Shown: positions 1-8,369, counted from the stretch's first letter. The stretch is 64,000 nt of DNA from Lentibacillus halodurans (GCF_900112045.1 NZ_FOJW01000003.1:213200-277199); one strand, 5' to 3'. Notes: generated by a model not told the origin, from the sequence alone. Numbers and translations: made by a program.

Positions 1-2
1 AC

Positions 3-452
3 TCTGATGCTCAGGAACAACTGAAAGAGATGGCAGATGTGTCAGATGGTATTTTTGCAACAGCCAACAATCAGGATGAACTAGAAGAGGAGTTCAACAG
101 GGCAGAGGAAGTATTAGAAGCTTGGGAGGATTGGAAAGAAGACGCATTAGATGATGCTGAGCATGCCAAAGTTACCAACAATTTTGATATTTTAAGTGTT
201 ACTAATGATTGGGGGCAAAAAGATACTTTACAATCCAATAATATTTCACGTTTGGTGAACATGCTCCAAAATGCAGATATAATAAATAGCCAACAAAAAA
301 GTGAGATTAGATCCATGAGAGATGAAGATCGTGAGTTAATAAAGGAATCAAAGGCTGAAGTTGAAGAACAATTGAATGATATTAGCGCAGAGAAAGTAGA
401 AGAAATGAAACAATCAATCAAAGAAAGATACAATCAGCAAACTCAGAATTAA
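3..452 (+). CDS. C-terminal part of an unidentified protein, cut by the window edge
   Basis: The frame is open from the first complete codon to the stop at 452. The ATG at 30 has no convincing ribosome binding site (only a weak AAAGAG just upstream), so this is most likely the last ~149 residues of a longer protein. The visible part is acidic, rich in Glu, Lys and Gln, and predicted to be largely helical, with coiled-coil-like heptads in the last 60 residues. There is no membrane segment or signal peptide in this piece. It lies 36 bp before the first Trp-Gly-repeat gene on the same strand, so it probably belongs to the same locus. I do not recognise the family. It could be the tail of a Tad/TadG-like or otherwise secreted protein. 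Confidence 0.6.
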   Translation, partial: SDAQEQLKEMADVSDGIFATANNQDELEEEFNRAEEVLEAWEDWKEDALDDAEHAKVTNNFDILSVTNDWGQKDTLQSNNISRLVNMLQNADIINSQQKSEIRSMRDEDRELIKESKAEVEEQLNDISAEKVEEMKQSIKERYNQQTQN

Positions 453-488
453 CACTCCGTATAAGAAAATTTGAAAAGGGTGATAAAA

Positions 489-1817
489 ATTGGTAAATGG
501 TTAAGAAAAAGCTTATTACTAGCTACCGTACTCTTAATTACCTTTTTTCCAGTATTGACCCCTACGGTATTTGCTGTAAGTTCATGGACTGGTGAGTCAT
601 GGGAAGGAGAATCCTGGGATGGTTCACCATGGGATGGGTCTAACCTGGAATGGGATGGCAATACATGGCAAGGTGATTCCTGGGAAGGTGAAGGAACTGA
701 AGGGCCTTCAGTTGGAAATGGTGCTGATGGGAGTGTTGATTGGTCCCATATCCCTTGGTATTTAGAGGGCTGGTATGCGGATGACTGGTCTGAGGATGGG
801 TATTCCGGCAATCCGTGGGCTCAACCCGGATTTAATGGGGATGGTACAACCGGAGATCCATGGAACCGGGATGGATTCAATGGAGATAGAACGAATGGCA
901 GTCCATGGATGCAAGATGAATTTCAAGGTGATAGTTACTCCGGTAATCCTTGGTCACAGGATGGCTATCAAGGAAGTCCTTATGACGGCAGTCCATGGTC
1001 TCAGAACGGTTTTAATGGAAACGATACGAATGGCCAAGGAACAAATGGTAATGGCACCAATGGAAATGGAACGAAAGCAGAGATAACAAAGTTTGGTGTT
1101 GTTGATGTAATGGGTGGTACTGCTTCCTTTATAGAAGCTGGTTTAAGACATCAACGATACCAGGATGTCGGGAGATTAGGTTCAGGTTTTGGCTCAACTG
1201 CATTTAGTACATACGGTGGCATCCTTGCAAATGGGCTAAAATTGGCCGGGGTGGATAATACATTTACAGATGGATTAGATGCAGGTACAAAAATTAATGA
1301 TGGCGTTAAAGGATATAAAAAAGTTAGAGATGCAAAAGACTTCAGGAAAACCTCAACACCAGGTGGAAGAGATATATCCACTGGTTCAAAGTCCACAAAA
1401 CTTTCTAAACCGGGAGGAGTTGAAAAAGCATTATCTAAGTTTAATGTAGCCACTGCAGCAGTAGGTACGGCGTATTCAGGAGTTGAGACTTTTAATAAAT
1501 GGCAAAGTGCTTCTGAAGTGATGGACAGTAATGCAAGTGGGGCAGAAAAAACTGCCGTAGCGGCTGATGTAGGAGAAAGTGCAGGTAATACACTTATGAG
1601 TGCCGGCGTTGTTACCTCTGCTGTCCCCCTACCAGGTGCAAGAGTTGCTGGAGGAGTAATGGTAGTTGGTGGAGCTGTCCTTTGGGGAGCCTCAAAACTT
1701 ACAAAAACGGTTGCTAACAACTGGAATTCCATCAAAGATACAGGTAAAAAAGTCTGGGAAGGAACGAAAAATGTTGCTAAAAAAGGCTGGGACGCTGTGA
1801 CAGGTTTATTTAGTTAA
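489..1817 (+). CDS. secreted Trp-Gly-repeat protein, copy 1 (442 aa)
   Basis: Signal peptide at residues 1-29 (basic start, hydrophobic core, VFA cut site). Residues 32-68 are a five-residue repeat of the form [S/P/T]-W-x-G-x. Residues 107-181 hold five exact 15-residue repeats with Trp at 110, 125, 140, 155 and 170 (G-x-P-W then [F/Y]-[N/Q]-G), followed by a GNGT tract. The C-terminal ~245 residues are Gly/Ala-rich with two hydrophobic segments and a basic amphipathic tail ending in GLFS. Start choice: counting from the ATT at 489, the first 68 residues align without gaps to the paralogue at 3494, and AAAGGGTGAT lies just upstream. The TTG at 471 and GTG at 480 are in frame but lack a Shine-Dalgarno sequence. 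No family recognised. Surface or secreted location is inferred. The gene pairs with the following gene, and the pair is duplicated downstream. Confidence 0.75.
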   Translation: MGKWLRKSLLLATVLLITFFPVLTPTVFAVSSWTGESWEGESWDGSPWDGSNLEWDGNTWQGDSWEGEGTEGPSVGNGADGSVDWSHIPWYLEGWYADDWSEDGYSGNPWAQPGFNGDGTTGDPWNRDGFNGDRTNGSPWMQDEFQGDSYSGNPWSQDGYQGSPYDGSPWSQNGFNGNDTNGQGTNGNGTNGNGTKAEITKFGVVDVMGGTASFIEAGLRHQRYQDVGRLGSGFGSTAFSTYGGILANGLKLAGVDNTFTDGLDAGTKINDGVKGYKKVRDAKDFRKTSTPGGRDISTGSKSTKLSKPGGVEKALSKFNVATAAVGTAYSGVETFNKWQSASEVMDSNASGAEKTAVAADVGESAGNTLMSAGVVTSAVPLPGARVAGGVMVVGGAVLWGASKLTKTVANNWNSIKDTGKKVWEGTKNVAKKGWDAVTGLFS

Positions 1818-1879
1818 CAGAAATGAGCCATAGCTCATTTCTGTTAACCATATTTCAATGACTGAAGAGAGTGAATGGT

Positions 1880-2707
1880 ATGAAGTATGATGATCCACTT
1901 GTTGCGAAAGAAGCAAAAAAACATAAAAAACTTTTCGAAACGTTTAACATTAACCCGGGTTCCTATCGAATAAACAATCATGATTATTTTTTTATAAATT
2001 ATTACAAATGGAATAAAATTACCGATTGTGCAGTAGTTTCTCCAACTTCTCATGCTGGGAGAGACGAGTATCTCGAGGCATTTGATGCACTATTGGAATA
2101 TGCACAGATAACAACATTAATTTTGACTCATGGTGGGGAAAAAGCGAGTGCTGATATGCATGCCTTTACTACAATGGAAAGGTTTCTGTCGGATGTTTTA
2201 TATGAAGCTGGAAACGATTTAACAAAAGAAATCAGAAGTGTCTTAAATTATTGTCTTGAAAGAATCAAATTAATTACGAGCCTGCAGGAGCGACTGGTCG
2301 AAATATATCATGATTTTCAACAAAAAAATCAGAAATTACATGATAAAGAAAAAGAAAACTTTACGATACAAGATCTAAAAGAAGCAGCCCATTATCTTGG
2401 TGAGCTAGACTATATTCAATACAGGCAAATTGTAGCAATCTATGAATATATCCCTAAATTTAAATATATTAAAAAAATAAATAATCAAGAGGTAAAAAAA
2501 CATATGACTACAGCTGTTAAAAGGTATCTGGTTGAGTTTTCAAAAGGTGAAGAGGAGCAGCGTAAAAGTATAGAAAGCGTTAAATTCCAATCGAATATGG
2601 AAGAATTAACAAGAGAAGAACATATTGAAGGTGCAAAAAAGGGTTTTTATAAAAACTTAGCAGAGACAAACGCATCAACGCGAAAATTATTGAGATACCC
2701 TAAATAG
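1880..2707 (+). CDS. cytosolic partner protein of the Trp-Gly-repeat gene, copy 1 (275 aa)
   Basis: A soluble, charged, mostly helical protein with no signal peptide or membrane segment. It is clearly paralogous to the gene at 4768: both start with about 11 variable residues and then share KKHKKLF, followed by an aromatic-rich stretch (residues ~30-50), a helical middle and a similar end (AxT/SNxS/T then LRYP). The equal spacing from Met to KKHKKLF supports the ATG at 1880 over the GTG at 1871. It follows the Trp-Gly-repeat gene by 62 bp. Function unknown. A dedicated chaperone, assembly factor or immunity partner for the secreted neighbour is an inference from pairing alone. Confidence 0.7.
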   Translation: MKYDDPLVAKEAKKHKKLFETFNINPGSYRINNHDYFFINYYKWNKITDCAVVSPTSHAGRDEYLEAFDALLEYAQITTLILTHGGEKASADMHAFTTMERFLSDVLYEAGNDLTKEIRSVLNYCLERIKLITSLQERLVEIYHDFQQKNQKLHDKEKENFTIQDLKEAAHYLGELDYIQYRQIVAIYEYIPKFKYIKKINNQEVKKHMTTAVKRYLVEFSKGEEEQRKSIESVKFQSNMEELTREEHIEGAKKGFYKNLAETNASTRKLLRYPK

Positions 2708-2760
2708 ACTACACTAAACTTAACATAATAATAAGGATTAAAAGTGACAAGGAGAATACC

Positions 2761-3477
2761 ATGGAAAAACCGCTTAAATTTACATGGGAAATATACACAG
2801 GCAAATTCGAAAAAATATTAGTACTTATGCTGACAACAACTCTGCCATTGTTGATGGTACATTCATATGTGACAAATTACATATATGCAATTACACCAAA
2901 TGATTCAGCTATTTATTCAGTCGCCGATATTTATTATGGTCTTATTACACTACTATTATATCTTTATGCGCAAATACCTTATATTCGTTTCATATATAAC
3001 GAATATAAAGGCGTTGAAAACAATTTACGAAACTCAATTTACCATTTTCTGGTTAACGGTTTTACGGTATTCGTTTTTGCTTGTATTGTTTCCATCATAA
3101 GTACTGTAGGTTTTATGTTTTTAATATTACCGGGGCTAGTTTTCCTTGCACTGGTATTCCCGGTACCATATATAAGTGTTTTTGACGGCAAATCTGTCTG
3201 GAAGTCATTTAAAGAAGGGTTTCGAATCGGCAAAAAGAAATTCTTTAAAATTATGTTAATCGTTATACTGGCAGGATCGGCGGAACTCTTATTCGGCATT
3301 TTCGTAACATATCAGCTATTTAATGTTACATCCTCATTTGCTGCACAGATTATCACCCAGATGACGCTCAATATAATTATTTATCCTTTTGTTATTATGA
3401 TGTTGACTTCATACATACTTAAATGGCGTGAAGCGCTTGAAACACTTGAAGTTAAGGCTAATACAAATGATGGTTAA
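2761..3477 (+). CDS. polytopic membrane protein (238 aa) between the two gene pairs
   Basis: Good ribosome binding site (AAGGAG, 8 bp before the ATG). There are about five to six hydrophobic segments: around residues 20-42, 58-76, 100-140 (probably two helices), 160-185 and 195-220. A positively charged loop (GKKKFFK) follows the segment near residue 160. The architecture resembles the glycerophosphodiester-phosphodiesterase membrane-domain/DUF975-like group of integral membrane proteins, but I see no diagnostic motif. It sits between the first and second Trp-Gly-repeat pairs and ends 16 bp before the second repeat gene, so it is probably co-transcribed. A role in insertion or export of the secreted products is only a guess. 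Confidence 0.7.
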   Translation: MEKPLKFTWEIYTGKFEKILVLMLTTTLPLLMVHSYVTNYIYAITPNDSAIYSVADIYYGLITLLLYLYAQIPYIRFIYNEYKGVENNLRNSIYHFLVNGFTVFVFACIVSIISTVGFMFLILPGLVFLALVFPVPYISVFDGKSVWKSFKEGFRIGKKKFFKIMLIVILAGSAELLFGIFVTYQLFNVTSSFAAQIITQMTLNIIIYPFVIMMLTSYILKWREALETLEVKANTNDG

Positions 3478-3493
3478 GAGAGCAGGTGTGTGC

Positions 3494-4735
3494 ATGAATC
3501 GATTGTTAAAAAGAGTTTTAGCTTTGTTAGCCATTGTCATTATTGCTGTACAGCCCGTATTTGTGCCTGCTGTATATGCAGTAGATTCTTGGACCGGTAA
3601 CCCATGGGAAGGTGAATCGTGGGAAGGAACGCCGTGGAATGGAACTGATCTACAATGGCAAGGTGAGTCGTGGGAAGGCAATTCGTGGCAAGGTAATGAC
3701 ACTGAAAGCCCAGCACCCTGGTCAGGACAAAATTGGAATCAACAAGATGGCATGAATGGTAATCCAGGGTCAAGTGATGGATATTCCGGGGACGGGACCT
3801 CACCGGGGGGGCCATGGAACATGCCTGGCTATCGCTATGGTCCAGGTGGTATCGGAAATCCATGGCTGACACCTGACTTCGAAGGTAATGGGACGGATAG
3901 TGACAGTCTCGATGGAAATGGTACAAATGGAAATGGTACGAGTGGAAATGAAACAGAAGGCGATCCGACATCACTTGAGGACTTTTCATCACTGCCTTAT
4001 GGCTATGATGTGGGTAAATATATTGTCAAAGACATTATGATGGGGCAGGCCGGGCTGATTGGTGATCTACAAACCTATCAAAATATGCAGGATATGGGCT
4101 ATAACGCCAAAATGAATTATGGTGGCAGATTTTACTCAAATGTGTTTATGAACGGCCTGAAACTGGGTGTTGGTGATAATATAGCCTTTGATTCCTATGA
4201 TACATATACGCATGTATCTGATGGTATTGGTGGTATTAAGGACTACAACTATATTCGAAATGCTCAAAAGACAACTGATACGGCGGGCGATTTGGCTAGT
4301 GCATCAAGTAAAATTTCCGGTAAGACTCCACCAGCGTCTTCAGTTGGTGCTTTATCCAAGTTTAATATAGCTGCCGCAGCAGTAGGAACGGGTATTTCTG
4401 CTTTTGAAACAGGATTTAAATCGGCAAAAGCTGTTGATGTTCTCACTAGTGATGCCTCAGGAGCTGATAAAACATCTGCGGTTGCAGATGCGACTGCCAG
4501 TTTGGGAGATACCATAATGAATGCAGGTGTTGTTACAACTGCTATTCCCGGTGGTCAGGCAATAGGTGCTGGTATGGTAGCTGTCGGAGCAGGTGTTTGG
4601 GCAGTATCTAAAGGTGTTAAGTTTGTGGCCGACAATTGGAAAGGAAACTTGGCAGATACAGGCAAGGCCATGTGGAATAAAACAAAAGATACAGCTAAAA
4701 AAGCCTGGGATACTGTAACTGGGTGGTTCTCATAA
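3494..4735 (+). CDS. secreted Trp-Gly-repeat protein, copy 2 (413 aa)
   Basis: Paralogue of the gene at 489. Signal peptide 1-29 (cut after VYA). Five-residue Trp-x-Gly repeats span residues 32-68, with the same two-residue phase break (LxW) at the same place as copy 1. The middle is Gly/Asn/Pro-rich with only one or two of the 15-residue units (GNPWLTPDFEG) and a GNGT tract. The C-terminal ~240 residues match copy 1: ALSKFN then A-A-A-V-G-T, an SDASGADKT motif, the hydrophobic segment MNAGVVTTAIPGG, and a Lys/Trp amphipathic tail ending in TGWFS. Start ATG 3494 is preceded by AGCAGGTGTG; the upstream in-frame extension into the previous gene is unlikely. The Trp-Gly units are unrelated to the single WXG turn of type VII substrates. 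Confidence 0.8.
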   Translation: MNRLLKRVLALLAIVIIAVQPVFVPAVYAVDSWTGNPWEGESWEGTPWNGTDLQWQGESWEGNSWQGNDTESPAPWSGQNWNQQDGMNGNPGSSDGYSGDGTSPGGPWNMPGYRYGPGGIGNPWLTPDFEGNGTDSDSLDGNGTNGNGTSGNETEGDPTSLEDFSSLPYGYDVGKYIVKDIMMGQAGLIGDLQTYQNMQDMGYNAKMNYGGRFYSNVFMNGLKLGVGDNIAFDSYDTYTHVSDGIGGIKDYNYIRNAQKTTDTAGDLASASSKISGKTPPASSVGALSKFNIAAAAVGTGISAFETGFKSAKAVDVLTSDASGADKTSAVADATASLGDTIMNAGVVTTAIPGGQAIGAGMVAVGAGVWAVSKGVKFVADNWKGNLADTGKAMWNKTKDTAKKAWDTVTGWFS

Positions 4736-4767
4736 GTTTAACCAATAAGTGTGGAGGAATGCTATAA

Positions 4768-5598
4768 ATGAAAGCGATAGAAGAGACTCTGCAGAATAGG
4801 GCTAAAAAGCATAAAAAACTATTTGAGAAATATTGGATCGAACCCAATCATTTATATTTTAAAGGCTCCCATTTTTATTTGTCTTTTTATGAGAGGTTTC
4901 AGAAGACAGAAATAGGAATCTTGTCAACACAATCCGAAGTTTCCAATGCGGATTATAAAGAAGCATTTGAATGGCTAGTCATCCTTATGAATAGGATGGC
5001 TGCTATTCAAGAAGTTGGTATGGAACGCAAAAACATTAATATGAAGGGGTTTTACAAAACAAGAGCTTATTTGGAGAAAACGCTTGAGTATGCAACATTG
5101 TCCTCAAATGAAAAAAATATAATTGATCAATGTCTCCACTCAATGAATGATGCTATTTCATTACAAAACCGGATGGTTGCACTTATGGACGAGTTCGAAC
5201 AGTTTAGAGAAAAAAAGGAAACAGAAGGGAATGAATTCTCCGTACCAGAGGTTGAAGAAGTACATGACTTTCATGCTGAAATGGATTATATTCAGTTTAC
5301 TCAGGGGCAAATATCCTATAAATCTGTTGATTTTTTTGCATCTTTAAATCAAATAATTAATCAAAATGAAACCATTAAAAGTATAGTTAATTTCGAGGAG
5401 GTTAAACAATATATCGAGGAATTTTCACGTGGGAAGGATATGTTAAAATCGTCCCTTGATGAGGCTACTTATGTGGATAATTTAGATCAACTGTCAAAAG
5501 AACAATTTATGAAGACAGTACAAGAGGACTATATAAAAAGACAGAAAGAATCCAACAAGTCATTAATCAAGAATCTAAGGTATCCAACTCTGGGTTAA
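4768..5598 (+). CDS. cytosolic partner protein, copy 2 (276 aa)
   Basis: Paralogue of the 1880 gene and again directly downstream (32 bp) of a Trp-Gly-repeat gene, with a clear site GTGGAGGAATG before the start. Shared features are KKHKKLFEK at residues 13-21, a Tyr/Phe-rich strand region, a helical middle, FEEVKQYIEEFSRG near residue 210, and an NLRYP ending. No signal peptide, no membrane segment, no recognised family. Conservation of gene order in both copies says the secreted protein and this protein function together. Confidence 0.75.
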   Translation: MKAIEETLQNRAKKHKKLFEKYWIEPNHLYFKGSHFYLSFYERFQKTEIGILSTQSEVSNADYKEAFEWLVILMNRMAAIQEVGMERKNINMKGFYKTRAYLEKTLEYATLSSNEKNIIDQCLHSMNDAISLQNRMVALMDEFEQFREKKETEGNEFSVPEVEEVHDFHAEMDYIQFTQGQISYKSVDFFASLNQIINQNETIKSIVNFEEVKQYIEEFSRGKDMLKSSLDEATYVDNLDQLSKEQFMKTVQEDYIKRQKESNKSLIKNLRYPTLG

Positions 5599-5676
5599 AT
5601 CAATGCAGGAATTATAAAAACGATCGTAACGTTTCTGGTCTGCTCGGTATTTCGATACACAGGAGTTGTTTAATCA

Positions 5677-6078
5677 ATGAAACGATGGAAAAGAAAATTT
5701 AAAAATGAAGACGGCTCGGCTACAATTGAATTTTTGGGGATTTTACCATTAGCTTTGCTATTACTCATGATTATTTGGCAGTTTATTGTGGGAATTAATG
5801 GTGTTTTAGTTACACAGTCTGCAGCTAATGAATACGCAAAAGTGTATTCTATAACCAATAGTGACAGTGAGGCAAGTACGGCGGCTAACAACATTCTTTC
5901 AACTACCGGTAGTTACTTGCAAAATCAGGGTGTTACGGGATCTAACCTTGGAAATAAAAAGTTTACTGCTGAAGCCAATGTAAATATACGTCTCGTTTTT
6001 TTACCCAGAGAATTATTTGGGTATCAAGTTCCCTCCATCCCATATGCAGCAACAGCCAGCAGCAGGGTGATTGAATGA
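5677..6078 (+). CDS. TadE-like pseudopilin (133 aa)
   Basis: A short basic start (KRWKRKFKNEDG) is followed by the TadE-type hydrophobic segment, G-S-A-T-I-E-F at residues 13-19 then LGILPLALLLLMIIWQFIV. The Glu within this motif is characteristic of pilin-like proteins processed by a prepilin peptidase. The rest is a small extracytoplasmic domain. The ATG has AGGAG about 9 bp upstream. The stop overlaps the start of the next gene by 4 bp (ATGA), so the two are translationally coupled. In known Tad/Flp systems TadE and TadF/G are minor pilins assembled at the membrane. No CpaF ATPase, TadB/C platform or prepilin peptidase is visible in this window, and they may lie to the left. Confidence 0.75.
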   Translation: MKRWKRKFKNEDGSATIEFLGILPLALLLLMIIWQFIVGINGVLVTQSAANEYAKVYSITNSDSEASTAANNILSTTGSYLQNQGVTGSNLGNKKFTAEANVNIRLVFLPRELFGYQVPSIPYAATASSRVIE

Positions 6079-6746
6079 TGCTGAAGCAACGGTTTCAGAA
6101 CGAAGACGGTAACATTGCACTGTTTGTACTCGGTATGTTAAGCCTCATTATGATTTTACTGATTTTTGTTGTGAACCTTGGCGGTGCTTTGGCTACAAAG
6201 GAACAATCGGGAACCACTGTACAGCAGGCAAGCATGGCAGCATCCAGTGTATTATATGAGGAAGTCCAACGGGTTGTATATGAATATGAGGATGAAACTT
6301 TGGAAGGAGCCCTTCAGACGTTTTTCGAGGATATCGATCAGATGGTAGATGAAAGGGTAGAGGAATTATCGAGCATGGGAAATTATGCTGATTGGACATC
6401 AAATGAAATAGAGTTGGAAGCGTTCGACCAGGTTTTATCAGAGGAACTTAATAAAGACGTTGTAAGAAGTAAATTAATTGAATTGCTGGAAGATGAAGAT
6501 ATTGAAACAGAAGTCATCAATACAACTAAGAATGCTATTGTTGCCAATGAAGGCGTATTAGAAGGCGCACAATTGACCATACGGAACGACCGTTTTCATG
6601 TACGTGCTGCTAATGAACTGGAATCCGTTTCATTTGATGGATATATGGAAGGAATACAGGAAAATGTTTATCAAGAGTCGGCAGGTCCTAAAATTGATTT
6701 TCTGGATGTAGTTTGGGACGGGGATCAAGTGATTGCACTCGATTAA
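6075..6746 (+). CDS. TadG/Tad-like pilin-related protein (223 aa)
   Basis: The N-terminus FQNEDGNIALFVLGMLSLIM resembles the Tad/TadG N-terminal hydrophobic segment (residues ~11-40, G-N-I-A at the processing region). An acidic, largely helical extracytoplasmic domain rich in Glu and Asp follows. It overlaps the TadE-like gene by 4 bp. Two pilin-like products encoded back to back support a small Tad-type surface assembly. Family assignment is from the N-terminal pattern only. The rest of the protein is unrecognised. Confidence 0.65.
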   Translation: MMLKQRFQNEDGNIALFVLGMLSLIMILLIFVVNLGGALATKEQSGTTVQQASMAASSVLYEEVQRVVYEYEDETLEGALQTFFEDIDQMVDERVEELSSMGNYADWTSNEIELEAFDQVLSEELNKDVVRSKLIELLEDEDIETEVINTTKNAIVANEGVLEGAQLTIRNDRFHVRAANELESVSFDGYMEGIQENVYQESAGPKIDFLDVVWDGDQVIALD

Positions 6747-6768
6747 TATTTTTGAAAAGGATGATAAA

Positions 6769-7278
6769 ATGAAACGGCATTTACTGTTGTTTGGATGTAT
6801 AGCAGTATTATTGCTGCTTGCTGCATGTACCTCAGCAGAGACAGAAGAATTAATGGATTACCACAATGGTTATGTTGATCATGTGAACAGTAAAATAACG
6901 GAAATCAACACTCTTAGTGAAAAATCACTAAGTTCAGCGTCTTTTGAGGAAGCACTTGATATTCAAACCAATGAATTACTGCCACTTGTGAACGAAATTA
7001 AGGATTATATGGATTCACAGGAGCCTGAGTCAAATGTTGTAAAAGAATATCATTCATTAAGATCTGATCAAGTTGACACCTGGTATGAAGCGTTTCAAAT
7101 GAAATATGATGTCCTGGAAAAGATGGTGAATGAATCGATTAGTGAAGAGGAAGCCGATGAAATTATTATGGATGCTGATAATAATTTCATGGAAGCAGGA
7201 GAAAAGGCACAAAAAGCAGATAAGAAAATAGAAGATCTGGCTGATGAACATAATCTAGAGCTTGAGGAAGAAAGTTGA
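6769..7278 (+). CDS. small lipoprotein (169 aa)
   Basis: Signal sequence with a lipobox LLAAC at residues 17-21 (cut before Cys21), then an acidic, helical domain with Glu-rich stretches. ATG 6769 is preceded by GAAAAGGATGATAAA, the same layout as before the ATT start of the first repeat gene. The TTG at 6733 would place extra residues before the signal peptide and is rejected. It starts 22 bp after the TadG-like gene and is probably in the same operon. Membrane-anchored on the outer face. Function unknown, perhaps a pilotin-like accessory. Confidence 0.7.
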   Translation: MKRHLLLFGCIAVLLLLAACTSAETEELMDYHNGYVDHVNSKITEINTLSEKSLSSASFEEALDIQTNELLPLVNEIKDYMDSQEPESNVVKEYHSLRSDQVDTWYEAFQMKYDVLEKMVNESISEEEADEIIMDADNNFMEAGEKAQKADKKIEDLADEHNLELEEES

Positions 7279-7299
7279 TCAATGTAAGGGGTGATACGA

Positions 7300-7509
7300 A
7301 TGTCCAAAACTGAGAAGCGTTGGAAAAGATTTTATCTGATCTTAATGGTTTTTATATATGCTATTTATGTGCCGGTAACGGCTTTTGAGTGGCTGTCAGG
7401 GACTGGAGGATTTCCATTGACAGCTATTGTTGTAGGGGTGGGGCTTCCTTTAGCCCGAATAAATCACATACGTGCTATACGGGAGAAAGAAGAAAAAGAC
7501 GCTGTTTAA
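7300..7509 (+). CDS. small two-helix membrane protein (69 aa)
   Basis: ATG 7300 has AAGGGGTGAT 4-5 bp upstream; the GTG at 7291 lies inside that site. Hydrophobic segments lie at residues ~13-33 and ~40-58, followed by a charged C-terminus (REKEEKD). It is 21 bp from the lipoprotein gene on the same strand, so it is probably the last gene of that transcription unit. No recognised family. Confidence 0.55.
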   Translation: MSKTEKRWKRFYLILMVFIYAIYVPVTAFEWLSGTGGFPLTAIVVGVGLPLARINHIRAIREKEEKDAV

Positions 7510-7685
7510 GTCTGGTTTGCAATTTAATTAAGAACCGGGCAATCTGGCCGAATAACTGGATATGACACGATTGCAGCTTGTAGAAAAAGCTAATATAAAA
7601 TCATTGTTAATAACTTGGATAAATTGTTTTCAAAGCGTTATTGGAAGATATCGAAATACTTAACTAATTACGGATTAACTGGAAA

Positions 7686-8366
7686 ATGCCCATGATACTG
7701 CTTGTCGTTATAACAGCAGGCAATGTTGTGGTAAATGGCTATCTATCATCTGCTTATAATCTGGCATTCTTTCAAAACGGTTATTCAAGTATGATAGGAT
7801 TGATTATAGTTGGAGGACTTTGGGTCATTATTGCTATTATAAATATAATTGTTACGCTTACAAGCCGTGGTAAAAACCTGCCGAAATCTCTCCATAATCC
7901 AAAGGCGATATGGATCTATTCCGGTGTACTGGCTGGTGTGATGCTGATTTTTTTCATGTGGTTTATGTCGCTCGGACAAAAAATGGCTTATACTGTAACC
8001 TTGAATAATGCGGTGAGTGCAATGGCGGATACTCCAGGGAATGAGGATGTTTCGTTAGTCCTAGTCCGTTCGGAGAGAGATTGTCTGAGAAGAAGAGGTT
8101 GTGATGAACAGTATCATAACGTGTTCTATGTAAGAAATAATTTGAATCAGCCGAAAGAGATGCAGATCAAAATCCACGCAGCTAATAATGATCAGGAAGA
8201 AATAAAGGTTATAGATTCTAAGATTATGAAACTTGATCCCGGTGAATTAAAGATGGTTAAGACAGAAGAGACAAGTGACCATATTTGGAGTCAATATTCC
8301 TTTACGACCGAGGAGCCGGTCTTATATTATCACTATAATTTTCGACATAGGAACCCGACGTCATAA
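7686..8366 (+). CDS. membrane protein with extracytoplasmic C-terminal domain (226 aa)
   Basis: Three hydrophobic segments in the first ~100 residues (around 3-22, 34-60 and 74-95), then ~120 hydrophilic residues that look beta-rich (alternating YVRNN, QIKIHAAN) and contain a Cys pair (DCLRRRGCD). Upstream GGAAA is a weak ribosome site. The 176 bp before it hold no other gene. The C-terminal domain may be an FxLYD- or immunoglobulin-like fold outside the cell, but I cannot name the family. A dyad at 8370-8393 follows. Confidence 0.55.
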   Translation: MPMILLVVITAGNVVVNGYLSSAYNLAFFQNGYSSMIGLIIVGGLWVIIAIINIIVTLTSRGKNLPKSLHNPKAIWIYSGVLAGVMLIFFMWFMSLGQKMAYTVTLNNAVSAMADTPGNEDVSLVLVRSERDCLRRRGCDEQYHNVFYVRNNLNQPKEMQIKIHAANNDQEEIKVIDSKIMKLDPGELKMVKTEETSDHIWSQYSFTTEEPVLYYHYNFRHRNPTS

Positions 8367-8369
8367 CAA

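Noticed and set aside
600..740. WXG100-type type VII secretion substrates
   Set aside because: The proteins have a signal peptide and many W-x-G units, not a ~100-residue helical hairpin with one WXG turn; no ESX ATPase is nearby.
449..811. Minus-strand open frame opposite the Trp-Gly repeats
   Set aside because: It arises from the biased codons of the repeat (Ser/Pro-rich complement) and appears again opposite copy 2; no start signals.
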